This document shows, one piece after another, positions 12,391 to 12,565 of a stretch of 12,565 nucleotides of DNA (within the stretch, counting starts at the first letter, position 1; each line of letters begins with the position of its first letter). The DNA lies in NCBI RefSeq assembly GCF_900539295.1, contig NZ_UQBH01000041.1, positions 1-12,565 on the forward strand, read 5' to 3'. The position numbers and the translations under genes were made by a program. A model generated the notes under the pieces. That model was not told the origin of the DNA and made no database searches. It saw nothing but the letters and a program-made list of their open reading frames with translations. This DNA comes from an uncultured Megasphaera sp. (lineage in GTDB: Bacteria; Bacillota; Negativicutes; Veillonellales; Megasphaeraceae).

Positions 12391-12565
12391 ATGAAAATTG
12401 CCTTTGACGTAGACGTGTTGGCTAAACAGATGAGCATCAACGATATGGTCCATAAAGTTGCTGATTGGGGCTATAAGTATATCGAACAGTCGCCTCATCC
12501 GCGGATCAACCCCTTTTATAAGCACCCCCTCTTTTCGGAAGAATGCGAAGCGGAATACCGCAAGG
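12391..12565 (+). CDS. iolH: IolH-like TIM-barrel protein (3' part beyond the window)
   Basis: Only the first 58 codons are visible, since the frame is still open at the window edge. The N-terminus MKIAFDVDVLAKQMS, then MVHKVADWGYKYIEQSPHPR (19-38) and NPFYKHPLFS (40-49), resembles the start of IolH, an inositol-catabolism protein of the sugar isomerase/epimerase superfamily. In IolH proteins a YEYIELSP-type strand and a PFFKHP-type segment occupy these places. AGGAGG (12377-12382) lies 8 bp before the ATG and 1 bp after the stop of the preceding dehydrogenase gene, so it is in the same operon. The biochemical role of IolH is not settled. The assignment rests on a short N-terminal stretch and could shift to another member of the superfamily. 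Confidence 0.68.
   Translation, partial: MKIAFDVDVLAKQMSINDMVHKVADWGYKYIEQSPHPRINPFYKHPLFSEECEAEYRK

Noticed and set aside
1..12565. CRISPR arrays, insertion sequences, tRNA or rRNA genes.
   Set aside because: I saw no regularly spaced repeat array beyond the three operator units, no transposase frame or terminal inverted repeats, and no tRNA-like or rRNA-like stretch.

Overview
The window is a myo-inositol catabolism locus from a bacterium of roughly balanced GC content. Several things suggest an anaerobic Firmicute: strong AGGAGG-type ribosome binding sites, short AT-rich intergenic regions, compact rho-independent terminators and a DeoR-type inositol regulator. A gut or rumen Negativicute of the Megasphaera kind is my best guess. 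That placement rests on general impression and was not tested by any search.

Layout: (1) Positions 1-185 hold no convincing gene but contain inverted repeats. A near-perfect bidirectional terminator follows at 186-223. (2) A leftward DeoR-family regulator gene (233-1006, IolR-like) is followed by a 397-bp divergent control region. This region has a well-formed promoter for each direction, a 17-bp palindrome on the operon -10 box, and three tandem 21-bp repeats carrying the same half-site in the regulator's leader. It also has 11-mers resembling the Bacillus subtilis IolR operator. (3) A tightly packed rightward operon (1404-8173) encodes an iron-type alcohol dehydrogenase, then IolJ, IolC, IolB, IolD and IolE, and closes with a terminator at 8214-8246. 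(4) Two separately transcribed single genes follow: an EamA/DMT transporter (8279-9157) and an AraC-family regulator with a cupin sensor domain (9271-10122). Each is closed by its own terminator. (5) A second rightward operon begins at 10267. It encodes an IolE-like TIM-barrel isomerase/dehydratase, a Gfo/Idh/MocA NAD-dependent dehydrogenase, and the first 58 codons of an IolH-like TIM-barrel protein cut by the window edge.

How the genes work together: IolE dehydrates 2-keto-myo-inositol, IolD opens the ring, IolB isomerises the product, IolC phosphorylates it and IolJ splits it into dihydroxyacetone phosphate and malonate semialdehyde. In the textbook pathway IolG makes the starting ketone and IolA oxidises malonate semialdehyde to acetyl-CoA. 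Neither a canonical IolG nor an IolA is present in this window. The first cistron is instead an iron-type alcohol dehydrogenase placed directly before the aldolase. I infer that it may reduce malonate semialdehyde to 3-hydroxypropionate, a redox-balanced fermentative ending. The second operon may feed other inositol isomers or inositol-like sugars into the main route, with its Gfo/Idh enzyme as a candidate for the missing first dehydrogenase.
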